6,868 bases of DNA from Belnapia sp. (GTDB taxonomy: Bacteria > Pseudomonadota > Alphaproteobacteria > Acetobacterales > Acetobacteraceae), in the NCBI GenBank assembly GCA_028291445.1, contig JAQGIA010000176.1, forward strand, positions 1 to 6,868, given 5' to 3'. Below the pieces are notes generated by a model. That model saw only the letters and a list, made by a program, of their open reading frames with translations. It made no database searches and was not told where the DNA came from. How positions within the stretch are numbered: the first letter of the stretch is position 1; each line of letters begins with the position of its first letter. The position numbers and the translations under genes were made by a program. Positions 1-6,152 of the stretch are shown here, one piece after another.

Positions 1-908
1 ATGGCCCCCTGCTCGCGCAGCAGGGCCGCCGCGCCTTGCAGGACGGCCTCGCCATCGGCATCGAGCGGCGGGGCGAAGCCGAGCCGGCGCACCAGGCCGA
101 TGCGGAGCCCGGCGACGCCATCCTCGATGCCGGCGCGCCAGTCGCCCCCGGGGATATTCACCGCCTCCGGCAGGCAGAAGGGATCGCGCAGGTCGTGCTG
201 CGCCAGGGCCGAGAACAGCAGCGCGTTGTCGCGCACCGTCCGCGTCATCGGGCCGGCGCAGGCGACGTTGGCGAAGGCGCCGAGCGGCCATTGCGGGATG
301 CGCCCGAAGGAGGGCTTCAGCCCCACCAGCCCGCAGAAGGCGGCGGGAATGCGCACCGAGCCGCCGGCATCCGTCCCGATATGCAATGGCCCGAAGCAGG
401 CCGCCCCCGCCGCGCCGGCGCCGGAGGAGGAACCGCCCACGGTCCGCAGCCGGTTCCAGGGATTGCGGGTGATGCCATGCAGTGGGCAGTCGCCCGGCGA
501 TTTCCAGCCGAATTCCGTGGTGGTGGTCTTGCCGAGGATGACGGCGCCGGCCTGCTTCAGTCCCAGCACCGCCGGGGCATCCTCGGTGGCCGGCGTCGCA
601 TCGGTGGTCTTGCTGCCGCGCCGGGTCGGGAAGCCGGCCAGGTTCAGCAGGTCCTTGACCGTCGCCGGCACGCCATCGAGGAGCCCGATCGGCCGCCCGG
701 CCATCCAGCGCGCCTCGCTCTCCCCGGCCGCTTGCAGGGCGCGGGGGTTCATCGCCGCGAAGGCATTGACCCAGGGATTATAGCGGGCGATCCGCTCGGT
801 GACCGCCTTCAGCGCCTCGACCGGGCTCAGCGCCCGCCGCGCATAGAGCGTGAGCAGCGTCTCCGCGGACATCAGGGCGGGATCGGTCGGGGTAGCGGCT
901 TGGGTCAT
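1..908 (-). CDS. Amidase signature family hydrolase (3' end cut by window)
   Basis: Amidase-signature (AS) enzyme, predicted cytoplasmic, hydrolysing a carboxamide or ureido C-N bond. The frame is open from the ATG at 908 to the window edge, giving 302 complete codons; AS enzymes usually run 450-500 residues, so about the last third is missing. The catalytic Ser-cisSer-Lys triad is visible: Lys85 in GVPATVKDLL, cis-Ser160 in VGGSSSGAGA and nucleophile Ser184 in GTDAGGSVRIP. The 24-residue gap between the two serines matches the family. Further AS hallmarks are GLVGLKPSFGR after the nucleophile and GPMTRTVRDNALL. The start is supported by GAGG at 918-915, six bases upstream. No signal peptide is seen. 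It follows rutA after 84 bp with no clear terminator, so cotranscription is likely. AS enzymes include GatA, indoleacetamide hydrolases and, as I recall, ureidomalonase of oxidative pyrimidine breakdown. Substrate is not predictable; beside rutA, a ureido acid is one guess. The family call is secure. Confidence 0.93.
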   Translation of the reverse strand, partial: MTQAATPTDPALMSAETLLTLYARRALSPVEALKAVTERIARYNPWVNAFAAMNPRALQAAGESEARWMAGRPIGLLDGVPATVKDLLNLAGFPTRRGSKTTDATPATEDAPAVLGLKQAGAVILGKTTTTEFGWKSPGDCPLHGITRNPWNRLRTVGGSSSGAGAAGAACFGPLHIGTDAGGSVRIPAAFCGLVGLKPSFGRIPQWPLGAFANVACAGPMTRTVRDNALLFSALAQHDLRDPFCLPEAVNIPGGDWRAGIEDGVAGLRIGLVRRLGFAPPLDADGEAVLQGAAALLREQGA

Positions 909-992
909 GCATCACCTCGGGCGGGTCGGCCCATTTCGAAGCCTATCCTGGACCCGTCCGGGGAGGGCCGGAAGCGGTTGCCGCGCTGAAGG

Positions 993-2075
993 TTAGGCGG
1001 CCGCCGCCAGCACGTGCTTGCGGCATTGCATCAGCGGCTGGATGCGGGTGCCGAAATTATCCATCCCCAGGATGAAATCGTCGAAGGTCAGCATGATGCC
1101 CTTCACCCCCGGCATGGTGGCCGCCTCGTCCAGCATCCGCGCCACATTGGCATAGCTGCCGACCAGCGTGCCCATGTTGAAGTTGATCGGCGAGGCGGAG
1201 CGCTGGATCGCCGCCGCCATCGAGGTCGCCTCGGTATTCACATCCGCCGCGGCATGGCCCAGCAGATGCGCCAGGGCCTCGCGGTCGGCCCCCGCATTGT
1301 AGCTGTCCCACTTGGCCATCGCCGCCTCGTCGGTCTCGTCGGCGATGATCATGTACAGGATATAGGAGCCGACATCGCGCCCGGCCTTGGCGGCGGCGGC
1401 CAGCATCCGGCGCGGCACGTCGATGCATTTCAGCGGCTCGTTCACGCCTTCGCCGAGGGCGAAGTTGAAGTCGCAGTACTGCGCGGCGAATTCCATCCCG
1501 CGATCGGACTGCCCGGCCGCGACCAGCTTGATAGGCACCGAGGGCGGCGGGCTCATCTTGCATTCGTCCATCTGGAAGAACTCGCCCTTGAGGTCGCTGG
1601 TCCCGGTCTCCCAGAGCTCCTTCATGATGCGGACGTATTCGGTGCTGTAGTCGTAGCGCCTGGCGAAATACTGGTCGCCCGGCCACATCCCCATCTGGCT
1701 GTATTCGACCTTGTGCCAGCCGGAGACGATGTTCACCCCGAAGCGGCCGCCCGAGATATTGTCCACCGTGGTCGCCATCCGGGCGACGATTGCCGGCGGG
1801 ATGGTCAGCACCGCGGTCGAGGCATAGAGCCGGATCTTCGAGGTGACCGAGGCGAGGCCGGCCATCAGCGTGAAGCTCTCGAGCCCATGGTCCCAGAATT
1901 CGGTCTTCCCACCGAAGCCATGCAGCTTGATCATCGACAGCGCGAAGTCGAGGCCATAGCCCTCGGCCTTCTGGACCACCGTCCTGTTCAGCTCGAAGCT
2001 CGGCATGTACTGCGGCGAATTGGCCGAGATGATCCAGCCGTTGTTGTTGATGGGAATGAAAACGCCGATATCCAT
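993..2075 (-). CDS. rutA: Pyrimidine monooxygenase RutA-type flavin-dependent enzyme
   Basis: A 360-residue, luciferase-like (LLM) flavin monooxygenase that aligns almost without gaps with remembered E. coli RutA (about 363 residues). RutA uses reduced FMN and O2 to open the uracil or thymine ring between N3 and C4, giving ureidoacrylate; it is known to work through a flavin-N5 oxygen adduct. Shared blocks include NNGW at 11-14, [11 protein letters not shown] at 20-30, FALSMIKL at 44-51, [11 protein letters not shown] at 53-63, ISGGRFGVN at 107-115 and [17 protein letters not shown] in the C-terminal part. Residues at the annotated FMN sites are all present at the same numbers: Ile49-Lys50, Asn115, Glu124, Arg140-Tyr141 and Ser190. 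No signal peptide; cytoplasmic. The Shine-Dalgarno sequence is weak (GGGGGCGAG just upstream). No rutB-rutG and no RutF-like flavin reductase is visible; neighbours are a GGT-family hydrolase and an amidase, so activity on a related N-heterocycle or amide rather than uracil is possible. Confidence 0.92.
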   Translation of the reverse strand: MDIGVFIPINNNGWIISANSPQYMPSFELNRTVVQKAEGYGLDFALSMIKLHGFGGKTEFWDHGLESFTLMAGLASVTSKIRLYASTAVLTIPPAIVARMATTVDNISGGRFGVNIVSGWHKVEYSQMGMWPGDQYFARRYDYSTEYVRIMKELWETGTSDLKGEFFQMDECKMSPPPSVPIKLVAAGQSDRGMEFAAQYCDFNFALGEGVNEPLKCIDVPRRMLAAAAKAGRDVGSYILYMIIADETDEAAMAKWDSYNAGADREALAHLLGHAAADVNTEATSMAAAIQRSASPINFNMGTLVGSYANVARMLDEAATMPGVKGIMLTFDDFILGMDNFGTRIQPLMQCRKHVLAAAA

Positions 2076-2133
2076 GGTCTCGCCCCCGTTGCGCCGGCCG
2101 TCGCCGGCCCAGCATCAGGCCCGCGAGGCAGCA

Positions 2134-2175
2134 ATTCGCGTGCCACCGACGGGCCTAAGACAGGCCCGCGCGAAT
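2134..2175. repeat. Composite inverted repeat between the GGT-like gene and rutA
   Basis: Inner arms at 2150-2156 and 2162-2168 (CGGGCCT/AGGCCCG) pair perfectly over 7 bp around a 5-base loop. Outer arms at 2134-2140 and 2169-2175 (ATTCGCG/CGCGAAT) also pair perfectly and stack directly on the inner stem on one side, leaving a 9-base bulge (2141-2149) on the other. There is no U-run in either direction, so a classic intrinsic terminator is not supported. It sits 59-101 bp upstream of the rutA start and could be a terminator-like or attenuator structure, an mRNA processing site, or a regulator-binding site. A shorter GCCGGC hairpin at 2093-2108 lies between it and rutA. Confidence 0.5.
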
Positions 2176-2260
2176 GGCCACGGCACCACCCATCCTCCCT
2201 GCGCGCCGCTGCGGCACCGCTGCCCAAGGATGGCGCAGTCCGCCAGTCCGCTCAGTCTGC

Positions 2261-3859
2261 TCAGGCGACGGCGACGGCGGCGCTCCAGGGGCTCATCGCG
2301 TCGCTGATCCCGGTGACGGCGCCGCCCGGGCCGCGCTGGATGAGGTTCGGGCAGGCGAAATTCAGCGGGATCGCCGAATGCTCGACCACCTCAGGCACCC
2401 CGGCCCCGGCCGCCGCCAGCGCCGCCAGGACCTCCGCCGGCAGCCGCCGGTCGGCGGTGACGCCCTCCGGGCCCGAGACATCGATCCGCGGATGATGCGC
2501 CGCCGTCTCCGGGTCCATGCCGAATTCGCTGACGAAGCTCAGCATCTGCAGCACCGCCGCCATGATCCGCCGGCCGCCCGAGGCGCCCGCGGCGATCTCC
2601 GGCTGGTCGCCCGAGGCGAGGATCACCGGCGACATGTTGGTCAGCGGCCGCTTGCCCGGGGCGATCGCATTGGGCGTGCCCGGCCGCGGGTCGAACCACA
2701 TCACCCCATTGTTCATCAGCACGCCGGACCGCGGCAGCACCACGCGGGAGCCGAAGGAGGAGAGCAGGGTGGTGGTCATCGCCACCATCATCCCGTCCTT
2801 GTCGCAGACGGTCAGATGCGTGGTGCAGGTCTCGGCGCCTTGCGGGTCCCTGGGCGGTTCCGCCTCGCCCAGCCCGGCCAGCCGTTCGCCATAGGCGCGC
2901 TGCATGGCGCGGGCCAGCCTGCCGTACCAGGCCGGCGAAGGGGCGGCACCGATCGGCGCATCGGCCATCAGCGCCAGCACCCGGGCCATGGTGGGCGCCG
3001 CGGTCAGCCCATTCGAGAGCATCAGCGTCTTGCCGCGCCAGGGCAGCGCCACCGCCGGCAGCACCCGCGCCCGGCAGCCGGCGAGGTCGGCGGCCGACAG
3101 CACCCCGCCCATGGCCCGCACATCGGCGGCGATCTGCGCGGCGATCTCGCCCGTATAGAAATCCTGCAGCCCGGCCTGTTGCAGCCGCTCCAGGGTCGCG
3201 GGCAGCGCCCCGAGGGTGAAGAAGCCCGGCGTCCCCTGGTAGGGCGCCACCGGCGGCAGCCCGTCCGGCAGATAGATCCGCGCGCTCTCGGCATAGCGCC
3301 GCAGCACCCCGGCCGCGGCGCCGACCTTCAGCGTGGTGTACCAATCCTGCGGCAGGCCGCGCTTGGCCAGCGCCACGACCGGTGCCAGCACCTCGCGGAT
3401 CGGCAGCCTGCCGTGCCGTTCGTGCAGCAGCGCATAGCCGGCCACCGAGGAGGGGATGACGAAGGACAGCGGGCCGTGGATGTTGCGGTCCTCCACCACC
3501 TCGGGCCAGGTGAACAGATCCTGCTTCATCCGGCCGGTGAGCGGGAAGGCGCTGGAATCGAGCCCGGCCGGGGCGACCGGGCCGAAGTCGAAGGTCTCGG
3601 CCAGCGCCATGCCCGGCCGCATGACCTGGGCGAAGCCGATGCCGCCGAGGCCGCTGTTCCAGGGCTCCAGCGTGGCCAGGGCGAAGGCGGTCGCCACGGC
3701 GGCATCCGCGGCGGTGCCGCCGGCGGCCAGCATGGCGGCGCCCGCCTCGGCGGCGACCTTCACCTGGGCGACGACCATGCCGCCACCGCCGCGCGCCGCC
3801 GGCTTGTGGATGTCCCAGTGCTGGGTGGTATGCGGCGTGGGCGTATAGGCGTCCGGCAT
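2261..3859 (-). CDS. Gamma-glutamyltransferase-family Ntn hydrolase with altered substrate pocket
   Basis: A 532-residue protein of the GGT family: self-cleaving N-terminal-nucleophile hydrolases in which a Thr becomes the N-terminus of the small subunit. The expected cleavage site is before Thr346 (Cys-Thr-Thr-His-Leu, then TVCDKDGMMVAMTTTL). The helper Thr364 (E. coli Thr409) and Gly428-Gly429 (oxyanion hole, E. coli 483-484) are kept. In contrast, the residues that hold the gamma-glutamyl group are replaced: Arg114 by Gly93, Asn411 by Leu366, Gln430 by Gly385, Asp433 by Trp388, and Ser462-Ser463 by Thr407-Asn408. These come from a hand alignment to remembered E. coli GGT. It is therefore probably an amidohydrolase or acylase of other specificity rather than a glutathione-degrading transferase. 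There is no signal peptide, unlike periplasmic E. coli GGT. I chose the ATG at 3859 because GGAG lies 7 bases upstream; an in-frame ATG at 3892 would add 11 residues but has a poor ribosome site. It starts 70 bp after the regulator gene. Confidence 0.9.
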   Translation of the reverse strand: MPDAYTPTPHTTQHWDIHKPAARGGGGMVVAQVKVAAEAGAAMLAAGGTAADAAVATAFALATLEPWNSGLGGIGFAQVMRPGMALAETFDFGPVAPAGLDSSAFPLTGRMKQDLFTWPEVVEDRNIHGPLSFVIPSSVAGYALLHERHGRLPIREVLAPVVALAKRGLPQDWYTTLKVGAAAGVLRRYAESARIYLPDGLPPVAPYQGTPGFFTLGALPATLERLQQAGLQDFYTGEIAAQIAADVRAMGGVLSAADLAGCRARVLPAVALPWRGKTLMLSNGLTAAPTMARVLALMADAPIGAAPSPAWYGRLARAMQRAYGERLAGLGEAEPPRDPQGAETCTTHLTVCDKDGMMVAMTTTLLSSFGSRVVLPRSGVLMNNGVMWFDPRPGTPNAIAPGKRPLTNMSPVILASGDQPEIAAGASGGRRIMAAVLQMLSFVSEFGMDPETAAHHPRIDVSGPEGVTADRRLPAEVLAALAAAGAGVPEVVEHSAIPLNFACPNLIQRGPGGAVTGISDAMSPWSAAVAVA

Positions 3860-3866
3860 GGCGATG

Positions 3867-3870
3867 CTCC
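3867..3870 (-). promoter_or_regulatory. Shine-Dalgarno site deciding the GGT-like start
   Basis: GGAG on the minus strand lies 7 bases before the ATG at 3859. The longer alternative ATG at 3892 is preceded only by GCGGGACG, so the shorter start is favoured. Confidence 0.6.
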
Positions 3871-3929
3871 GGCGATCAGGGGACCCGCGCATCGTCCCGC
3901 CGCGGCGCCGCTACGGCAAGGCCCGAAGC

Positions 3930-4802
3930 TTACAACCCGACCGGTTGCTGCCGCCGCGCCGCCACCACCTGCTCGAAGTCGAAGTCGAGGTGCCAGTTGA
4001 CGTGCCGTTCCAGCGCTTCCAGCGCCGCCGCGGCCTTGCCCCCCTCCAGCGCGGCGATCAGCGCGCGGTGCTGATCCTCCGCCTGGGCCGAGGAGCGGCC
4101 CTGCTGGGCCAGCCCCCAGATCACCGCCAACTGCCGGGCCAGGCTCTGCCACAGCGCCAGCAGCGGGGCATTGCCCGAGGCACGGCATAATTCGGCGTGG
4201 AAATCCTCGTCGGCCAGCACGATCGGGGCCGGGTCGCCGAGCTGGCAGGCATGCGCATAGACAGCGGCGGCCAGGCCGAGCCGGGCGAAGCGTTCCTGTC
4301 CGCCGGGGATAGCGATCGCCTCACGCACCGCCAGGCTTTCGAGCGCCAGCCGCACCCGCATCAGCGCGGCGACCCCGGCATTGGTCACCTGCATCAGCCG
4401 CATGCCCTTGTAGGGGGTGCTGACGACGATGCCCTGGCTTTCCAGCAGCCGCAGCGCCTCCCTTACCGGGACCCGGCTGATGCCGAGGTCGCGGGCGATC
4501 TCGGCCTCCACCAGCCGGTCGCCGGGCAGGAACAGGCCGCGGGCGGCGGCGGCGACGATGGCCTCGGCGGCCTGCTCGACCATGGTGCGCGGCTGCACCG
4601 GGGACAGGCGGCGAGGCTCGGCCAGACGGGGCTCCGCCAGACGGGGCTCAGCCAAGTGAGGCTCGGCCAGATGGGGCTCCCCCGCGCGTAGTTCCCCCAA
4701 ACGGGGCTCCCCCAGGCGGCATGCTCCCAGGCCGGGTTGCTCCGGGGCTGTGACCAAACTTGCAGACGCGTCAGCCCGCGCCCGGTGGTCCCGAACAGCC
4801 AC
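3930..4802 (-). CDS. GntR-family (FadR/FCD) transcriptional regulator with repeat-bearing N-terminus
   Basis: A DNA-binding regulator with an N-terminal winged helix (about residues 74-135; core PGDRLVEAEIARDLGISR then VPVREALRLLE) and a C-terminal FCD ligand domain (about 147-280). FCD domains bind small carboxylates through a metal; the expected ligands Asp198 and His202 (DEDFH), His245 (EDQHRAL) and His267 (LERH) are all present with family-like spacing. It probably controls the downstream hydrolase-rutA-amidase genes, itself, and perhaps the receptors. The start is uncertain. GTG at 4802 has AGGGG 7 bases upstream and a promoter candidate just beyond, giving 290 residues with eight LAEPR-like pentapeptides at residues 25-64. 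The ATG at 4583 gives 217 residues, a more usual length, but has no visible ribosome site and would begin directly in helix 1, losing the short lead-in most relatives have. An ATG at 5087 would add sequence with non-coding character. The family call is secure, the start only moderately so. Confidence 0.88.
   Translation of the reverse strand: MAVRDHRARADASASLVTAPEQPGLGACRLGEPRLGELRAGEPHLAEPHLAEPRLAEPRLAEPRRLSPVQPRTMVEQAAEAIVAAAARGLFLPGDRLVEAEIARDLGISRVPVREALRLLESQGIVVSTPYKGMRLMQVTNAGVAALMRVRLALESLAVREAIAIPGGQERFARLGLAAAVYAHACQLGDPAPIVLADEDFHAELCRASGNAPLLALWQSLARQLAVIWGLAQQGRSSAQAEDQHRALIAALEGGKAAAALEALERHVNWHLDFDFEQVVAARRQQPVGL
4613..4732. repeat. 15-bp imperfect tandem repeat, about 8 units
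   Basis: Eight consecutive 15-bp units start at 4613, 4628, 4643, 4658, 4673, 4688, 4703 and 4718, with plus-strand consensus GGGGCTCSGCCAGAC. Units 1-4 are the most alike; those furthest from the helix-turn-helix are degenerate, and a ninth at 4733-4747 is barely recognisable. The period is a multiple of three, so in the regulator's frame it reads L-(A/G)-E-P-(R/H) repeatedly with no stop. It is either a charged, Pro-rich N-terminal tail on the regulator or, if translation starts at 4583, part of its untranslated leader. Confidence 0.85.
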
Positions 4803-4809
4803 GTGGTGA

Positions 4810-4814
4810 CCCCT
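4810..4814 (-). promoter_or_regulatory. Shine-Dalgarno site for the GTG start of the GntR gene
   Basis: AGGGG on the minus strand lies 7 bases before GTG at 4802. It is the best ribosome site I see in frame upstream of the regulator's helix-turn-helix, and it favours a start that includes the pentapeptide repeats. Confidence 0.45.
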
Positions 4815-4834
4815 GTCCAATCGCGAAGAACTGA

Positions 4835-4863
4835 AGCATAAATTCAACCTGTTGGTTTGGGAA
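4835..4863 (-). promoter_or_regulatory. Candidate sigma-70-type promoter of the GntR gene
   Basis: On the minus strand, TTCCCA (4863-4858, 4 of 6 matches to TTGACA) is followed after 17 bp by TATGCT (4840-4835, 4 of 6 matches to TATAAT). It lies in a locally AT-richer stretch and predicts a transcript start near 4828, leaving a short leader before the AGGGG site. The match is modest, so this is a candidate only. Confidence 0.35.
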
Positions 4864-4874
4864 GGGATACCCTT
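4846..4874. promoter_or_regulatory. Two adjacent inverted repeats over the promoter candidate (possible operator)
   Basis: AACC-TGTT-GGTT (4846-4857) falls exactly in the spacer between the candidate -35 and -10 elements. AAGGG-ATA-CCCTT (4862-4874) touches the upstream edge of the -35 element. Short palindromes in these positions are typical of repressor sites, and GntR regulators commonly bind such sites in their own promoters. Whether the neighbouring regulator binds here is inference. Confidence 0.35.
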
Positions 4875-4986
4875 GGTCGGGTTCCTGCCGGCGCTGCGCC
4901 ACAGCGGCTGGCGGGACGCCGCGGAACCGCGCTGCACACCTGGATATCGGCCGGTTACAACGCTTGCGGCCGTGGCATGGCCAGGC

Positions 4987-5001
4987 TGCAACCATGTTGC
5001 A
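4987..5001. promoter_or_regulatory. 15-bp perfect inverted repeat (possible operator)
   Basis: TGCAAC-CAT-GTTGCA has perfect 6-bp arms around a 3-bp centre in an AT-richer patch, about 125 bp upstream of the candidate GntR promoter. Size and shape suit a dimeric helix-turn-helix regulator. No gene overlaps it. Confidence 0.4.
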
Positions 5002-5090
5002 AATAAGCGACGTTTCGCGGCAATCGTCGCGGCGGCGCATCCGAGGGCGCCGGCCAGGCGTCCCGGCAGGGTGTCGCGCAGCGGCACGCC

Positions 5091-5176
5091 CGCTCACTCG
5101 CGCCACATCACTCCGCCGGAACCACTCCGCCGGAATCGCTCCGCCAGCGTCACCCCGCCAGCATCACTCGCGCCAG
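5091..5176. repeat. 14-bp imperfect tandem array at the 3' end of receptor 2
   Basis: Six units run 5091-5105 (15 bp), 5106-5119, 5120-5133, 5134-5147, 5148-5161 (14 bp each) and 5162-5176 (15 bp). The minus-strand consensus is about CTGGCGGAGTGATG. The unit at 5162-5176 contains the last codons (Trp-Arg-Glu) and TGA stop of receptor 2. The outermost unit resembles it most, both having the extra base in TGGCGCGAGTGA. The array thus looks like repeated copying of the gene's own 3' terminus into the intergenic DNA. Confidence 0.8.
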
Positions 5177-6150
5177 GGGCGTTCCCGCCAGAGCGCCCGC
5201 AGGGATTCGTCCATTTCCGCCACCATGCTGCGATAGGCGCCGCCCAGCAGCGGCCGCAGCGGCAGCGACAGCCGTTCCGCCTCTCGCAGGAAGGCCGGAT
5301 CGGCCAGGGCGGCGGCGAAGGCGCCCTCCAACCGGGCCAGCACCGGCGCCGGCAGCCCGGGCGGGGCGACGAAGCCGCGGCTGGCGCTGGCGACGATGTC
5401 GAAGCCCTGCTCGCGGAAGGTCGGGACCTCCGGCAGGGCGGACCAGCGCGCCGGGGTCGCCTGGCCCAGGTAGCGGATGCGCCCATCCTGGGTCAGCCCC
5501 AGCCCGTCCGAGGCATTGCCCACCACCAGCTGCACATGGCCGCCGAGCAGCGCCTGCATCGCCGGTGCCGCGCCGGCGAAGGGCACATGCGTCATCGGCG
5601 GCAGCTTACCGAGCGCCTCGAAGGCCAGCATGGCGATATGGTCGTCCGACCCGACCCCGGTGGTCCCGTAATTCAGCGCTCCGGGGCGCGCCCTGGCCGC
5701 GGCGGCGAGGTCGGCCAGCGACCGCAGCGGCGAGGCGCCGGCCACCAGGAAGGCATTGGCATCCTCCACCACATTGGCGAGGAAGGTGAAGTCGAGCGTG
5801 CGGTAGCGCGTCGCCCGCTCGATCGGGATCGCCTGCAGCACCGGGGCGGTGATGGCGCCCAGGGTATAGCCATCCGGCGCGGCGTTGAAGATCGCCTCGA
5901 AGCCGAGCTGCCCGCCGGCCCCGGCCCGGTTGGTCACCACGGTGCGGGCGCCGCCGCCGAGGTGCTGGGCGACCAGCGGCATCACCAGCCGGGTCATCAC
6001 ATCGACCCCGCCGCCCGGCGGATAGGGGACGATGGCCTCGATCGGCCGGTCACCCGGCCAGCCGGCCTGGGCACGGGCCGACTTCGGCACGGCGAGCCCG
6101 GCGGCGAGCGCCGCCACGGTCGCCCCCAGGCCACGGCGCGTGTGCATCAT
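5164..6150 (-). CDS. Bug/TctC-type periplasmic tricarboxylate receptor (receptor 2)
   Basis: A 328-residue substrate-binding protein of the tripartite tricarboxylate transporter (Bug/TctC) family. These proteins capture small carboxylates or similar solutes in the periplasm and pass them to TctA/TctB membrane proteins or to sensors. The N-terminus is an export signal with a twin-arginine-like start (HTRRGLG), a hydrophobic Ala/Leu stretch and a likely cut after ARA at residue 27. Family blocks follow: WPGDRPI (31-37), VPYPPGGGVD (41-50) with the conserved ligand-loop Gly and Asp, NRAGAGG (74-80), PDGYTLG (92-98) and LPEVPTFREQGF in the C-terminal half. I chose ATG 6150 because GGAAGGA lies 6 bases upstream; ATG 6156 overlaps the upstream stop as ATGA but has no spacer, and 6147 or 6180 are also possible. 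It is coupled to and about two thirds identical with receptor 1. No TctA/TctB genes are visible. Ligand unknown. Confidence 0.94.
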   Translation of the reverse strand: MMHTRRGLGATVAALAAGLAVPKSARAQAGWPGDRPIEAIVPYPPGGGVDVMTRLVMPLVAQHLGGGARTVVTNRAGAGGQLGFEAIFNAAPDGYTLGAITAPVLQAIPIERATRYRTLDFTFLANVVEDANAFLVAGASPLRSLADLAAAARARPGALNYGTTGVGSDDHIAMLAFEALGKLPPMTHVPFAGAAPAMQALLGGHVQLVVGNASDGLGLTQDGRIRYLGQATPARWSALPEVPTFREQGFDIVASASRGFVAPPGLPAPVLARLEGAFAAALADPAFLREAERLSLPLRPLLGGAYRSMVAEMDESLRALWRERPWRE

Positions 6151-6152
6151 CG

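Larger units (their letters stand above)
4803..5163. other. Intergenic regulatory region between receptor 2 and the GntR gene
   Basis: About 360 bp with no supported gene. The part from about 4830 to 5025 is less GC-rich and lacks the third-position bias of the flanking genes. It holds the promoter candidate, three short inverted repeats and, at its right end, most of a 14-bp tandem array. The minus frame stays open up to an ATG at 5087, but codon use over most of it looks non-coding. I see no clear terminator after receptor 2. Confidence 0.5.

Noticed and set aside
922..956. Inverted repeat CGGGTC/GACCCG between rutA and the amidase
   Set aside because: Arms of only 6 bp around a 23-base loop with no U-run, in GC-rich DNA; likely chance and not a convincing terminator.
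1..989. Plus-strand open frames over the amidase
   Set aside because: They are shadows; the minus frame from 908 carries the full amidase triad and signature even though it has no stop within the window.
1014..2495. 493-codon open frame on the plus strand
   Set aside because: It is antisense to rutA with low-complexity composition and no recognisable domain.
2174..4000. 608-codon open frame on the plus strand
   Set aside because: It lies opposite the GGT-like gene and has the Arg/Gly/His/Pro-rich composition of a GC-driven shadow; the minus-strand protein has clear family motifs.
4803..5087. Extension of the GntR protein to an ATG at 5087 (385 residues)
   Set aside because: Codon use between about 4803 and 5010 lacks the third-position G/C bias of the other genes, the stretch contains promoter-like and palindromic elements, and the ATG has no good ribosome site. 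The first 20 or so codons after 5087 do look codon-biased, so a small peptide is not fully excluded.
4613..5176. The two tandem arrays as a CRISPR
   Set aside because: The units are contiguous 14-15 bp repeats with no spacers, and no cas gene is present.
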